64,000 nt of DNA from Burkholderia sp. WP9 (GTDB taxonomy: Bacteria > Pseudomonadota > Gammaproteobacteria > Burkholderiales > Burkholderiaceae), in the NCBI RefSeq assembly GCF_900104795.1, contig NZ_FNTG01000001.1:4650001-4714000 (forward strand), given 5' to 3'. The notes under the pieces were generated by a model, which was not told the DNA's origin, made no database searches, and saw only the letters and a program-made list of their open reading frames with translations. Shown here piece by piece: positions 1 to 8,556 of the stretch (the first letter of the stretch is position 1; every line of letters begins with the position of its first letter). A program made the translations under genes and the position numbers.

Positions 1-56
1 CCAGTGTCGATATCCGAGAAATCGATGTTATCCAGATCGGAGCGTTTGATGACCAT
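1..56 (-). CDS. higA: HigA-type antitoxin, N-terminal fragment
   Basis: Partial gene running off the left edge. The minus strand reads MVIKRSDLDNIDFSDIDTG from an ATG at 56-54, only 16 bases after the stop of the HigB-like toxin gene. Toxin-first order with a close downstream antitoxin is typical of higBA. Only about 18 residues are visible, before any helix-turn-helix, so the antitoxin call rests on position rather than on a domain seen here. In the family, HigA neutralises HigB and represses the shared promoter. Confidence 0.6.
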   Translation of the reverse strand, partial: MVIKRSDLDNIDFSDIDT

Positions 57-72
57 GCCGGTCTCCCAATAG

Positions 73-354
73 TCAGTGATAGTCGACAATCTCGACATTG
101 AGCGCCTCCCCGTCGACGAAATGAAAACAGATGCGCCATTGCGCATTGATCCGGATACTCCATTGCCCGCTGCGCTGGCCTTGCAGCGCTTCCAGCCGGT
201 TGCCCGGCGGCGCGTGCAGGTCGCGGACGGACTCTGCGGCGTCGATCATGAGCAGCTTGCGGTAGGCGAGCGTTTGCATGTGAAGCGGCAGTGAGTACAC
301 GAACTTGCCCTGAAAAATTCTCGCCGTAGCTTTGTCGCCGAATGTCGTGATCAT
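73..354 (-). CDS. higB: HigB-like type II toxin (RelE/ParE superfamily)
   Basis: A 93-residue protein of the size and fold pattern of the HigB/PF05015 plasmid maintenance killer family. It has an N-terminal helix pair, a central LEALQGQRSGQWSIRINAQW stretch, and the closing WRICFHF...VEIVDYH beta strands. HigB toxins are ribosome-dependent mRNA endonucleases. The start at 354 (MITTF) has no clear Shine-Dalgarno but follows an AT-rich promoter region with an inverted repeat. The antitoxin gene begins 16 bases downstream. Family identity is fairly secure; activity is inferred. Confidence 0.85.
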   Translation of the reverse strand: MITTFGDKATARIFQGKFVYSLPLHMQTLAYRKLLMIDAAESVRDLHAPPGNRLEALQGQRSGQWSIRINAQWRICFHFVDGEALNVEIVDYH

Positions 355-376
355 GGGATGATATAACGCGATGCGT

Positions 377-406
377 TAAACGTAAACCGTTAAGTGAATA
401 CGTTTA
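377..406. promoter_or_regulatory. Inverted repeat upstream of higBA, candidate operator
   Basis: TAAACGTA (377-384) and TACGTTTA (399-406) are perfect 8-base inverted arms separated by 14 bases. They lie about 25-50 bases upstream of the higB start, in an AT-rich patch that also has a TATA-like stretch. Type II antitoxins of the HigA class bind palindromes at their own promoter, so this is the natural autoregulation site. The assignment is inference from position and symmetry. Confidence 0.5.
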
Positions 407-494
407 CTTTCACCCCGCCGGCGCGAGCCGGCCAGTCGTCCGGATGGCCAACGTTGCAGCCACGCGCCTCCTTGCCGGCGAGCGCAAGGTGAAA

Positions 495-523
495 AAAAAG
501 CCGGCAACACGTGCCGGCTTTTC
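495..523 (-). terminator. Intrinsic terminator after pepN
   Basis: AAAGCCGGCA / TGCCGGCTTT hairpin (arms about 497-506 and 512-521, loop ACACG). On the minus strand it is followed by a run of T, corresponding to the A-run at 492-499. It lies about 30 bases beyond the pepN stop codon. Confidence 0.8.
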
Positions 524-550
524 GAAGCGACAACAGCGCTCAGGCGCGCA

Positions 551-3247
551 TCATGCCAACGCTTTCTCCACGATCTCGCGCACGTCGCGCGATTTCACCT
601 GCGCGGCCACTTTCTCCAGTGCCGCACGCATGCCGTCGCGCAGCGTCGGCGTGAAGCGGCGCCACAATTCCAGCGAGCGGGCGAGGCGGGCGGCCACTTG
701 CGGATTGATGGCGTCGAGCGCGATCACCTGATCGGCCCAGAACGCATAGCCCGAACCGTCTTCGGCATGGAACTGCGCCGGGTTCGCCGCGCAGAAGCTG
801 AAAATCAGCGAGCGCGCGCGATTCGGGTTCTTCAGGTTGAAGGCCGGGTGGGCCATCAGCTTGCGCACGATGTCGATCACCGGACGTTGCGCGCTGCCGC
901 GCTGCGTGGCCTGCAACGCGAACCACTTGTCGATCACGAGCGGTTCCTTTTCGAAGCGCCGATAGAAGTCGTCCAGCGCCTGCTGCGCCTCGGCGCTGCC
1001 GCCATTGGCCGCCGACGCATTGAGCAACGCGGACAATGCCGCCGCACGGTCGGTCATGTTGTTCGCCGAGTCGTACTGCGCGGACGCGAGACGCACGGCT
1101 TCGGCCGGATCGTCGAGTTCAGCGAGATACGAGAGCGCGAGGTTCTTCAACGCGCGATGACCGGACGCTTCCGGCGTGGCCTCGTATGCGCCCGGCGTGC
1201 GATGCTGCTCGTACACCTTGAGCCAGTCGCTCTTGAGCGCATTGGCGAGACGCTTGCGCACGAATTGCCGCGCGGCATGCACAGCGGCCGGATTCGATTC
1301 GGCCATCTGTTCGGCCAGATACGCTTCCGAAGGCAGCATCAATGCCAGTTCGCGGAACGACGGCGAGAGCGTTTCGTCGGTCAGCACGCGTGCGAACGCG
1401 GCGACCACGGAATCGTCGAGTTGCAGCGGCACGCCCGTGGCGGCGCGTCCGGCGAGTGTGAGCAGTTCGCGCGTGGCGAGCCGCTGGCCGGCTTCCCAAC
1501 GGTTGAACGGATCGCTGTCGTGCGCCAGCAGGAACGCCAGCTGTTCCGCCGAATAGTCGTATTCGACGATCACCGGTGCAGAGAAATTGCGCAGCAGCGA
1601 GGGCAGCGGCTCTTGCGCCACGTTGACGAACGTGAAGGTCTGTTCGGTCTGCGTGAATTCGAGCACGCGCGTGGTCGCGTGGCCGGCCTGCGCTTCGCCT
1701 TCCAGTTGCAGCGGCAGGTCGCGGCCGTCCTTGCCGATCAAACCGATCGCGAACGGAATCAGCAGCGGACCCTTTTGCGTTTCGCGCGCGGCCGGCGCAC
1801 CTTCGCCGTAGCCTTGCGTGAGCGTCACGCTGTAACGTTTCTGCGCGGCGTCGTACTGCGTGCGCACGGACACGCGCGGTGTGCCGGCCTGGCTATACCA
1901 GCGCTCGAATTGCGCGAGATCGCGGCCGTTCGCGTCGGCGAGCGCGTGACGGAAATCGTCGCAGGTCACGGCCTGGCCATCATGGCGCTTGAAGTACAGA
2001 TCCATGCCCTTGCGGAAGCCGTCGCGGCCGAACAGGGTCTGATACATCCGCACGACTTCCGAGCCTTTCTCGTAGACGGTCATCGTGTAGAAGTTGTTGA
2101 TCTCGACGTAGCTTTCCGGGCGCACCGGGTGCGCCATCGGGCCCGCGTCTTCGGCGAACTGCATCTGACGCAGCACGCGCACGTCCTCGATGCGCTTGGT
2201 GGCGCGCGCGGCTTCGTCCGTTGCGCCGCCCGCCATGTCGGCCGAGAACTCCTGGTCGCGGAATACCGTGAGGCCTTCTTTCAGGCTCAACTGGAACCAG
2301 TCACGGCACGTCACGCGGTTGCCGGTCCAGTTGTGGAAATACTCGTGGCCGACCACGGCCTCGATGTTCGCGAAGTCGGTGTCGGTTGCCGTTTCGGGAT
2401 TCGCCAGCACGTACTTCGTGTTGAAGATGTTGAGCCCCTTGTTCTCCATCGCGCCCATGTTGAAGTCGCTCACCGCGACGATCATGAAGCGGTCCAGATC
2501 GAGTTCGAGCCCGAAGCGTTCCTCGTCCCAGCGGATCGAATGGATCAGCGAATCCATGGCGTGACGGGTCTTGTCCAGGTCGTGCGGCTCGACCCACACC
2601 TGCAGCAGCTTTTCCTTGCCCGAGCCGCTCTTCACGCGTTCTTCCAGCGCGACGAGCTTGCCGGCGACCAGCGCGAACAGGTAACTCGGCTTTCTGAACG
2701 GATCTTCCCAGCGCGCGAAGTGGCGGCCGTCCGGCAAATCGCCTTCTTCGAGCAGGTTGCCGTTCGACAGCAACACCGGATAATCGGCCTTGCTGGCGCG
2801 CAGCGTGACCGTGAAGGTCGCCATGACGTCCGGGCGGTCGAGGAAGTAAGTGATGCGGCGGAAGCCCTCGGCCTCGCACTGCGTGAAGAAGTTGCCGCCC
2901 GACACGTAGAGGCCCGACAGCGTGGTGTTCTCAGCCGGATTGCAAATGCTGGTGAGCGTGAGTTCGAATTGGTCCGGCACATTGTCGAGCAGCAGGCCGT
3001 GTTCGTGCGCGTGCGCATTGGTGAACGGCTGGCCGTCGATCGCGGCGCTGACGAACTCCAGCTGTTCGCCCATCAGTTCCAGATGCGCGGCGCGCGACGC
3101 CTCCGGATTGCGACGCACGCGCATCGTGTTCCGGACAACCGTGCGTTCGGGAACCAGATCGAACTCCAGTGCGACGGTGTCGATCAGGAAGGCGGGCGGC
3201 GCGTAGTCGGCGCGGCGAATCACATTGGGCGTTGCGGTATCGGCCAT
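551..3247 (-). CDS. pepN: Aminopeptidase N (M1 zinc metallopeptidase)
   Basis: An 898-residue cytosolic M1 aminopeptidase that removes N-terminal residues from peptides during protein turnover. Diagnostic motifs sit where they do in E. coli PepN: the substrate-binding GAMENKG near residue 263 and the zinc site HEYFHNW near residue 298, followed by the downstream LKEGLTVFRDQEF glutamate. The start chosen is MADTATPNV at 3247; the open frame runs 26 codons further upstream, but that extension is unlike the family N-terminus. It is transcribed alone towards higBA, with an intrinsic terminator just after the stop. Confidence 0.97.
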   Translation of the reverse strand: MADTATPNVIRRADYAPPAFLIDTVALEFDLVPERTVVRNTMRVRRNPEASRAAHLELMGEQLEFVSAAIDGQPFTNAHAHEHGLLLDNVPDQFELTLTSICNPAENTTLSGLYVSGGNFFTQCEAEGFRRITYFLDRPDVMATFTVTLRASKADYPVLLSNGNLLEEGDLPDGRHFARWEDPFRKPSYLFALVAGKLVALEERVKSGSGKEKLLQVWVEPHDLDKTRHAMDSLIHSIRWDEERFGLELDLDRFMIVAVSDFNMGAMENKGLNIFNTKYVLANPETATDTDFANIEAVVGHEYFHNWTGNRVTCRDWFQLSLKEGLTVFRDQEFSADMAGGATDEAARATKRIEDVRVLRQMQFAEDAGPMAHPVRPESYVEINNFYTMTVYEKGSEVVRMYQTLFGRDGFRKGMDLYFKRHDGQAVTCDDFRHALADANGRDLAQFERWYSQAGTPRVSVRTQYDAAQKRYSVTLTQGYGEGAPAARETQKGPLLIPFAIGLIGKDGRDLPLQLEGEAQAGHATTRVLEFTQTEQTFTFVNVAQEPLPSLLRNFSAPVIVEYDYSAEQLAFLLAHDSDPFNRWEAGQRLATRELLTLAGRAATGVPLQLDDSVVAAFARVLTDETLSPSFRELALMLPSEAYLAEQMAESNPAAVHAARQFVRKRLANALKSDWLKVYEQHRTPGAYEATPEASGHRALKNLALSYLAELDDPAEAVRLASAQYDSANNMTDRAAALSALLNASAANGGSAEAQQALDDFYRRFEKEPLVIDKWFALQATQRGSAQRPVIDIVRKLMAHPAFNLKNPNRARSLIFSFCAANPAQFHAEDGSGYAFWADQVIALDAINPQVAARLARSLELWRRFTPTLRDGMRAALEKVAAQVKSRDVREIVEKALA

Positions 3248-3474
3248 GGCGTTCTGTAGTGTTGGAACTCGAGTCGGCAGGCGCGCTTCTGGCGCGCGAG
3301 CCGGGCATGTCGAGCCATTGTACAAAGCCTCGGCAAATTGTGCGGAGCGAACTTTTTACCGAATTTACCGGTCAGCGTATTATCGGGCGCCCGCGTGATG
3401 AAAAAGCCTGCGCGCCTACGGGGCCGGTCATGACGGACAATACAGAGACATTGAGAAGCTTCACGAGGTAGACC

Positions 3475-4173
3475 ATGAAATTCGATCGATGGACCCGCCG
3501 CGCCACGCTGCTGCTAGCCGCGCTGACGGTGCTGCTTTCCGGCTGCACGACCTACGTGACCACTCAGGTCACGGCCTTCTCCGACTGGAGCGGCAACGAC
3601 GCCACCCGCACCTATGCATTCACACGGGCCGCGGACCAGCAGAACAATCTCGAACTGAGCACCTACGAGCGCTTTGTCGCGAATGAACTCGCCACGCATG
3701 CTTTCCGCCAGGTCGATAGCGGCCAGGCGCGTTATCTGGTCGGCCTGTCGTACGGTATCCGTTCGGATATGGTGACGGTCGCGGAGCCGGTGTATTACAA
3801 CCCCTGGCCCGCGCCGTATTGGGGGCGGCCATTCGATCCTTGGGGGCCGTGGGGACCGTTTCCCACTACGTATGTGAACCAGAGCTATCCGATCTTCACG
3901 CATCTGCTGGGCATACGGATCACCGAGCGGGCAACCGGCAAAGAGGTGTACAACGTGACGGCGCGCAATTCGGGAGGCGAGTCGTCGCTCGTGCGGGCCA
4001 TGCCGTATCTGGCGCGTAGCGCGCTGGCCGATTTTCCGCTCGGTAACGGCGCCGTCCACACGGTGAAGATTCCGCTCGACAAGAACGGCGGCGCATCGAA
4101 CGAAATCGCCGCTACCGGCGCCGCGCCCGCGGCCGCGCCGGCTCCGGCGTCTGGCGCGAAAGTCATTCAGTAG
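3475..4173 (+). CDS. DUF4136 domain lipoprotein
   Basis: A 232-residue predicted outer-membrane lipoprotein. The N-terminus has a basic region, a hydrophobic stretch and a lipobox LSGC with the acylated Cys at residue 24. The middle matches the DUF4136 pattern (tyrosine/proline/tryptophan-rich centre, then IRITERATGKEVYNVTA...ALADFP). The last 35 residues are an Ala/Pro-rich tail. A GAGG ribosome-binding site precedes the ATG. It is a single gene divergent from pepN, ending before a strong terminator. Function is unknown beyond the cell envelope. Confidence 0.9.
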   Translation: MKFDRWTRRATLLLAALTVLLSGCTTYVTTQVTAFSDWSGNDATRTYAFTRAADQQNNLELSTYERFVANELATHAFRQVDSGQARYLVGLSYGIRSDMVTVAEPVYYNPWPAPYWGRPFDPWGPWGPFPTTYVNQSYPIFTHLLGIRITERATGKEVYNVTARNSGGESSLVRAMPYLARSALADFPLGNGAVHTVKIPLDKNGGASNEIAATGAAPAAAPAPASGAKVIQ

Positions 4174-4223
4174 TTCATGCCGAGTGGCGGCGCGCGGCGG
4201 CGCGAAGGCCGGCAGTGAACAAG

Positions 4224-4261
4224 ACAAACGGCCCGGCAGGTCATCCTGCCGGGCCGTTTGT
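4224..4261. terminator. Strong symmetrical intrinsic terminator
   Basis: A perfect 17-base stem (4224-4240 with 4245-4261) with a TCAT loop. It carries A-rich and T-rich flanks, so it can work in both directions. It separates the DUF4136 lipoprotein gene from the convergent GDT1 gene. Confidence 0.9.
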
Positions 4262-4270
4262 TTGGCTGAT

Positions 4271-4305
4271 GCCAAGCCAAGCCAAGCCAAGCCAAGCCAA
4301 GCCAA
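4271..4305 (+). repeat. Seven tandem copies of the pentamer GCCAA
   Basis: GCCAA is repeated seven times without error between a terminator and the convergent GDT1-family gene. It is non-coding. Such short arrays change copy number by slippage; no role is evident here. Confidence 0.95.
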
Positions 4306-4404
4306 TTGCGAAGCGCGAAGCGCCCGCCAAGCGCCAGGAACTGCCAGCCGGCCGCACCACGAACACCGACCAGGCGCCGACTGAACGCCGACCTAAGCGC
4401 CGAC

Positions 4405-4977
4405 CTAAACGCCCACGCCGAACAGCGCCATCGTCCCGAGAATCACGAACATCACCGCCGCGATGCCGTGCACGAGTTTGGTCGGCAGCCGATGCGCGAA
4501 ACGGTCGCCGAGCAGGATCGCGGGCACGTTGGCGATCATCATGCCGAGCGTGGTGCCCGCCACCACGCCGAAGAAGTCGTGAAAACGCGCGGCGAGGGCC
4601 ACCGTGGCGATCTGCGTCTTGTCGCCCATTTCCGCGAGAAAGAACGTCACCACGGTCGCGCCGAACACGCCGAAGTGCGTGCGGCTGGTATTGGCCTCGT
4701 CGTCGTCGAGCTTGTCCGGAACGAGAATCCACAGCCCCATGCCGATAAACGATACGGCCAGTGCCCAGCGCATGATGGTCGGCGTGAGCAGAGAGCCGAG
4801 CCAGGCGCCGAGTGCGCCCGCGCAGGCATGATTGACGAGCGTGGCGACGAGCACGCCGAGAATGATCGGCAGCGGCTTGCGATAGCGTGCCGCGAGGACG
4901 AGCGAGAGCAATTGCGTCTTGTCGCCGATCTCGGCGAGCGCGACTGCTCCGGTCGAAATGAGAAAAGCGTGATCCAC
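4405..4977 (-). CDS. TMEM165/GDT1 (UPF0016) family Mn2+ exporter
   Basis: A 190-residue integral membrane protein with two homologous halves, each carrying the family signature: EIGDKTQ (residues 16-22) and EMGDKTQ (116-122). About six membrane helices are visible, with an acidic loop (DKLDDDE) between the halves. GDT1-family proteins export divalent cations, and bacterial members such as MneA export Mn2+. The start is a GTG at 4977 (VDHAFLIS); the frame stays open further upstream, but that stretch is the riboswitch. The manganese riboswitch directly upstream makes a manganese efflux role likely. Confidence 0.92.
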   Translation of the reverse strand: MDHAFLISTGAVALAEIGDKTQLLSLVLAARYRKPLPIILGVLVATLVNHACAGALGAWLGSLLTPTIMRWALAVSFIGMGLWILVPDKLDDDEANTSRTHFGVFGATVVTFFLAEMGDKTQIATVALAARFHDFFGVVAGTTLGMMIANVPAILLGDRFAHRLPTKLVHGIAAVMFVILGTMALFGVGV

Positions 4978-5057
4978 GTTATGTTGATTCCCCGGGCCGA
5001 GAGATGAACGAGCGACGACCCACGACACGCCGGGCCCTGTTGCGGCGGTGTGTGGAT

Positions 5058-5196
5058 CATCGGTCTCGCCAGGCCAGAGGCTGCGGCTGCCATGGCCGTG
5101 CAGGCCAAGTCTGTTGACAGGCGCCCCCGCGAACCACACGTGCGACGCACCCGATGACAGCGGTGCGCACGTGCCGCGAGGCGGCTACTCCCCAAT
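5058..5196 (-). promoter_or_regulatory. yybP-ykoY manganese riboswitch
   Basis: On the minus strand the leader of the GDT1 gene holds the conserved blocks of this class in order: GGGGAGTAGCC (5193-5183), then CCTGTCAACAGACTTGGCCT around 5120-5103, then GGCGAGACCGATG (5070-5058). The two paired L1/L3 metal-binding segments are flanked by complementary stems. A -10-like TATACT lies at 5211-5206, just upstream. Family knowledge: binding of Mn2+ switches on expression of manganese exporters. Confidence 0.9.
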
Positions 5197-5804
5197 GAGG
5201 GACGGAGTATAACAGGCATGGCGCCAGCCGATAATCGACTCCGTCAGCCGCGGACGCCATTGCATCTCCCAAATGGCGGGCTTGAGATAGGCCCGGCGTC
5301 GTCGACCGGTTATAAGGTCGGCAGTTGCCGACATGGAAACCTTCCAATCTGAAACATTGTTTAAGAAAGTTAGTTGAAAGTAATGATGTAATTCCGCGAA
5401 ATGCTTCTGCGCTCGTGTCGACCGCAATCCGTGTCGCGAGCGGCTTTTGCACCTGGCCGCGCAGCCGGAAATCGCGCCGCAGGCGCGCGCAACGGGTTTT
5501 TGGCGGGGCGTCGCTCGATAGATACGGATACAGATGGATACGTCTTTTGTGGCTGATTTATCCCAGAATATTCAGTATGATTCGGCGATCTTAGGGCGCC
5601 TGAGGCCATCCTCCAGACAAATCGGCGAGGGTGCCTAAATAAACGGGGCCATGTGCCGTTAAATCGCTGAACCCTATATAAGATCAGACGATTGGATCGA
5701 CCCCGGCTGGAGATTGCCGGTCCGCGCGGCGCGTACACGCTGTGACGGTGCCGTATTCCGTCAGGCGCTTCAGCCTCTCCTCGCTTCTACGCGCGAACAC
5801 CGAT
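5197..5804. promoter_or_regulatory. Intergenic region holding divergent promoters of GDT1 and the APE operon
   Basis: About 600 bases without a convincing gene. The left end carries the promoter of the manganese riboswitch. The right part, which is less GC-rich (5340-5400 and 5640-5690), should drive the aryl polyene operon; a TATATAAG stretch at 5675-5682 is the best -10-like element, but no good -35 was found. The open frame from GTG 5742 into apeC is a possible longer start of that protein. Confidence 0.4.
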
Positions 5805-6587
5805 ATGCCCGATCTGCACTGGACCGTTCCGGTCGCTCGCTGGTCTAGCTGGCCTGCTGCCGCATCTGCCGCACCCGATATCGGCTTCATCGAGCCGATC
5901 GTGCGGCGCCGTCTGAGCACTCTGTCCAGAGTGGCGCTGAAGGTGGCGCACGACTGTGTCGCCCAGAACGCTGCGCGGGTCGTTTTCGCGTCGCGCCACG
6001 GCGAACTGCGTCGCACCACGGATATCCTGCGTGCCATCAGCGCGGGCGAGCCGGTGTCGCCTACCGCGTTCAGCCTGTCGGTGCTCAATGCCATGACCGG
6101 CGTGTTCGGCATTGCGCGTGGTGACCGGTCGGCGGCGAGTGCGATTTCGGCCGGCGCGGAAACGCTCGGTTACGCGCTGCTGGAAGCGCACGCACAGTAC
6201 GCCACCCAGCCGGATTCGCCAATGCTGCTGGTCTATGCGGACGAACCGGCCGACCCGGCTTACGGCACGATCGAAGACGAAGTGCCGGGCGGCGCGATCG
6301 CGATCCTGCTCGATAGCGAAACGGTGACGGGCGAATTGGCGTGTGTCGTTTCCCGCGCTGATCTGCGGGAATCCCCGCCGGTGAGTCAAACCACCGCGGC
6401 CGAGGGCCGAGTGGCCGACCGGGAATCCGCGCCGGCGAGCGAACCTGTGGCAAGCGAGGCCAGCTCGCCGACCGTTTTCGCGACCCAGAGCCAGGCCGTG
6501 CAGCATTGTCTGGAAACCGGCCTACCCGCCGCGTGGCAAGGCGCCGGCGCCACGTGGCATTGGAGTTGGCATGATCGCGCGGCTTGA
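5805..6587 (+). CDS. apeC: APE chain length factor (inactive ketosynthase-like, ApeC type)
   Basis: A 260-residue protein matching the N-terminal half of beta-ketoacyl synthases (chain length factor family, PF13723). The segment equivalent to the ketosynthase TAC active site reads ISAGAET, so the catalytic Cys is absent, as expected for a chain length factor. In characterised APE systems ApeC pairs with the ketosynthase ApeO and sets polyene length. The start at ATG 5805 (MPDLHWTVPVARW) aligns with the family; GTG 5742 is an alternative. A Glu/Ala/Ser-rich segment at about residues 185-230 is unusual. It is the first gene of the long operon and overlaps the next gene by 17 bases. Confidence 0.85.
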   Translation: MPDLHWTVPVARWSSWPAAASAAPDIGFIEPIVRRRLSTLSRVALKVAHDCVAQNAARVVFASRHGELRRTTDILRAISAGEPVSPTAFSLSVLNAMTGVFGIARGDRSAASAISAGAETLGYALLEAHAQYATQPDSPMLLVYADEPADPAYGTIEDEVPGGAIAILLDSETVTGELACVVSRADLRESPPVSQTTAAEGRVADRESAPASEPVASEASSPTVFATQSQAVQHCLETGLPAAWQGAGATWHWSWHDRAA

Positions 6588-7365
6588 TTATTGCTGGCGA
6601 TTCTGCGCGACCGGCATGGCCTTCGTGGTGTTCGGCGTATGCGGCGTGCTGTTCTCGGTGGTGGTGTTTCCGCTTGCGTGGGTGTGGCCGCACCGTGCAT
6701 CGCGTCAGTTCGCGGTGACGAGCGTGATTCACTGGTTTTTCCGCGCGCTGGTCGCGGTGTTGCAGCGCATCGGCGTGATGGAACTCGAAGTGTCGGGCGT
6801 GCAGGCGTTGCGCGCGGAAAGGCCGGCGATCGTGGTCGCCAACCACCCGACTTATCTCGACGTGATGGTGCTCCTGTCGCTCACGCCGCATGCCTGCTGC
6901 GTGGTGAAAAACGCGCACTGGAGCAACCCGTGTTTCTGGGGCATCGTGCGTTCGGCGGAGTACGTCAGCAATGCCGACCCCGCGGAGCTCGTCGAGGCCG
7001 GCGCGAAGCAGCTGGCCGCAGGCTATACGATGATCATTTTTCCGGAAGGCACGCGTAGCCCCGGGCCGAACCGGCTGCACGCTTTTTCGCGCGGTTTCGC
7101 GCACATGGCGCTGAAAGTCGGCGCTCCCATCGTCCCGGTGCTGATGGATTGCGACCCGCCCGCATTCACCAAGCAGATGCGCTGGTACGACGTGCCGGCA
7201 CGCGCGTTCAGAATGCGCGTGAACGTGCTCGAGCCGCTCGGCGTCGATCAGCTCGCGGCCCATGACACTCCACCGGCTCTCGCGGCGCGCAGCGTGACGA
7301 GCGCCGTCGAAGCACACATTACTCAGCACCTGTTCGATTATGGATTCTTTAAAACTGGAAATTAA
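6571..7365 (+). CDS. Membrane lysophospholipid acyltransferase-family protein of the APE cluster
   Basis: A 264-residue PlsC-type acyltransferase with an N-terminal membrane segment (residues 12-40). The catalytic block NHPTYLD (HxxxxD, residues 91-97) and FPEGTRS (157-163) are both present. In APE clusters such an enzyme is thought to transfer the polyene or a fatty acyl chain to a glycerol or lipid carrier, anchoring the pigment in the outer membrane. It overlaps apeC at its start and the first ACP at its end by 26 bases, which implies translational coupling. Confidence 0.88.
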   Translation: MIARLDYCWRFCATGMAFVVFGVCGVLFSVVVFPLAWVWPHRASRQFAVTSVIHWFFRALVAVLQRIGVMELEVSGVQALRAERPAIVVANHPTYLDVMVLLSLTPHACCVVKNAHWSNPCFWGIVRSAEYVSNADPAELVEAGAKQLAAGYTMIIFPEGTRSPGPNRLHAFSRGFAHMALKVGAPIVPVLMDCDPPAFTKQMRWYDVPARAFRMRVNVLEPLGVDQLAAHDTPPALAARSVTSAVEAHITQHLFDYGFFKTGN

Positions 7366-7639
7366 ACAGCTTCTGATCGAAGCGCTCGATCTGGAAGACC
7401 TGAGCCCGGCCGATATCGACGACGACGCACCGTTGTTCGATACCGACGGCATCGGTCTCGATTCGATCGACGCGCTCGAAATCGGCATCGTGCTGCGCAA
7501 ACAATACCAACTGACCATCGCAGCGAACGACGAACGCACGCGCGAACACTTCCGCTCGATCAGCACGCTGGCCGCGCTGGTGGCGAGCCAACGCGAAGCG
7601 ACGCACGCTGTGAACGAAACAACCAGAAAGGGGGAGTAA
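7340..7639 (+). CDS. apeE: Acyl carrier protein 1 of the APE cluster
   Basis: A 99-residue acidic ACP with the phosphopantetheine attachment motif GLDSIDALE, Ser at residue 42. In aryl polyene synthesis two dedicated ACPs (ApeE, ApeF) carry the growing chain and associate with the thioesterase ApeK. The ATG lies within the end of the acyltransferase gene. A basic 20-residue tail after the helical bundle is a small peculiarity. The ApeE versus ApeF assignment follows gene order only. Confidence 0.9.
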   Translation: MDSLKLEIKQLLIEALDLEDLSPADIDDDAPLFDTDGIGLDSIDALEIGIVLRKQYQLTIAANDERTREHFRSISTLAALVASQREATHAVNETTRKGE

Positions 7640-7642
7640 ATC

Positions 7643-7894
7643 GTGTCCGAGGCAGAGATTCTGGAGCGCATCCGCGCTATCTTCAAAGAGAACTTCGCGA
7701 TCGAGCCCGAGCGTGTCACGCCCGAAGCGCATCTGTTCGAGGACCTCGATCTCGACAGCATCGACGCTGTCGACCTCGCGATCAAACTGCAGGAAATGAC
7801 CGGACGCCGCATCAAGCCGGAAGAGTTCAAGTCGGTGCGCACCGTCGGCGACGTGATCGGCGCGGTCGAGTCCCTGCTCGCGGCACAAGGCTGA
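7643..7894 (+). CDS. apeF: Acyl carrier protein 2 of the APE cluster
   Basis: An 83-residue ACP with motif DLDSIDAVDL, modified Ser at residue 39. The start is GTG 7643, preceded by a GGGGAG ribosome-binding site that overlaps the end of the first ACP gene. Its stop overlaps the start of the next gene (TGATG). Having two different ACPs side by side is a hallmark of APE and related flexirubin-type clusters. Confidence 0.92.
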   Translation: MSEAEILERIRAIFKENFAIEPERVTPEAHLFEDLDLDSIDAVDLAIKLQEMTGRRIKPEEFKSVRTVGDVIGAVESLLAAQG

Positions 7895-8556
7895 TGTCCG
7901 TCGCGCGCTCGCGAACGCAAGCGGCGGCGCGGCGGGCCGACGAAGCCTCGCCCGGCGCCGGGCGCCACTTCGGCAAAACCGTCGTGCAGGTGCTGTTGAA
8001 GCTCGCGTACCCCGCGCTGATCCTGTGCGCGTGGCGCTGGGACACGCCGCGCTACGTCGGCTGCATGCTGTTTGCGATTCTCTGGCTGCAGCGCTGGGCC
8101 GGTAGCGGCCCGGTCGCGACTTCGCTGCGGCGGCTCTCCACGATCGACTGGAGCGTGGTCGGTCTGCTGAGCTGTGCGTCGGCGGCGATCGTGCTGACCA
8201 ATAGCGAATTGCTGTTGCGTCTGTATCCGTCGCTCGTCAATCTGGGCCTGTTGATCGCGTTTGGCGCGACGCTCGTGCGCGGGCCGTCCATGATCGAAAA
8301 ATTCGCGCGCCTCGGCAATCCGGATCTGCCGCCGGGGGCGGTGCGCCATACGCGGCGCGTGACGCAGGTGTGGTGTGCGTTCTTCGTGCTGAACGGCGTG
8401 TTTTCCGCTTATACCGCGTTGTATTGGAGCCGTGCCAACTGGTCGCTGTATAACGGCGCGATTGCGTATGGGTTGATCGGCGTGCTGCTGGTGGCCGAGG
8501 TGATCTGGCGTTACCTGGTCGTGCTGCCGCGTGCCACGCGTTCGGAGGCGGCATGA
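7894..8556 (+). CDS. COG4648-family membrane protein of the APE cluster
   Basis: A 220-residue protein with about five to six membrane helices spread from residue 30 to 210, a basic N-terminal arm and a short loop containing GNPDLPPGAVRHTRRVTQVW. This membrane protein family recurs in aryl polyene clusters next to the ACP and ligase genes, but its role is not established. Plausible roles are a membrane anchor for the synthase or a part in transfer to the envelope. The ATG overlaps the ACP2 stop and the TGA overlaps the ligase start, so it is tightly coupled. Confidence 0.8.
   Translation: MSVARSRTQAAARRADEASPGAGRHFGKTVVQVLLKLAYPALILCAWRWDTPRYVGCMLFAILWLQRWAGSGPVATSLRRLSTIDWSVVGLLSCASAAIVLTNSELLLRLYPSLVNLGLLIAFGATLVRGPSMIEKFARLGNPDLPPGAVRHTRRVTQVWCAFFVLNGVFSAYTALYWSRANWSLYNGAIAYGLIGVLLVAEVIWRYLVVLPRATRSEAA

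Noticed and set aside
698..3259. 853-residue open frame antisense to pepN
   Set aside because: It is the mirror of a well-conserved gene, Arg/His/Val-rich with no motifs, as expected in high-GC coding DNA.
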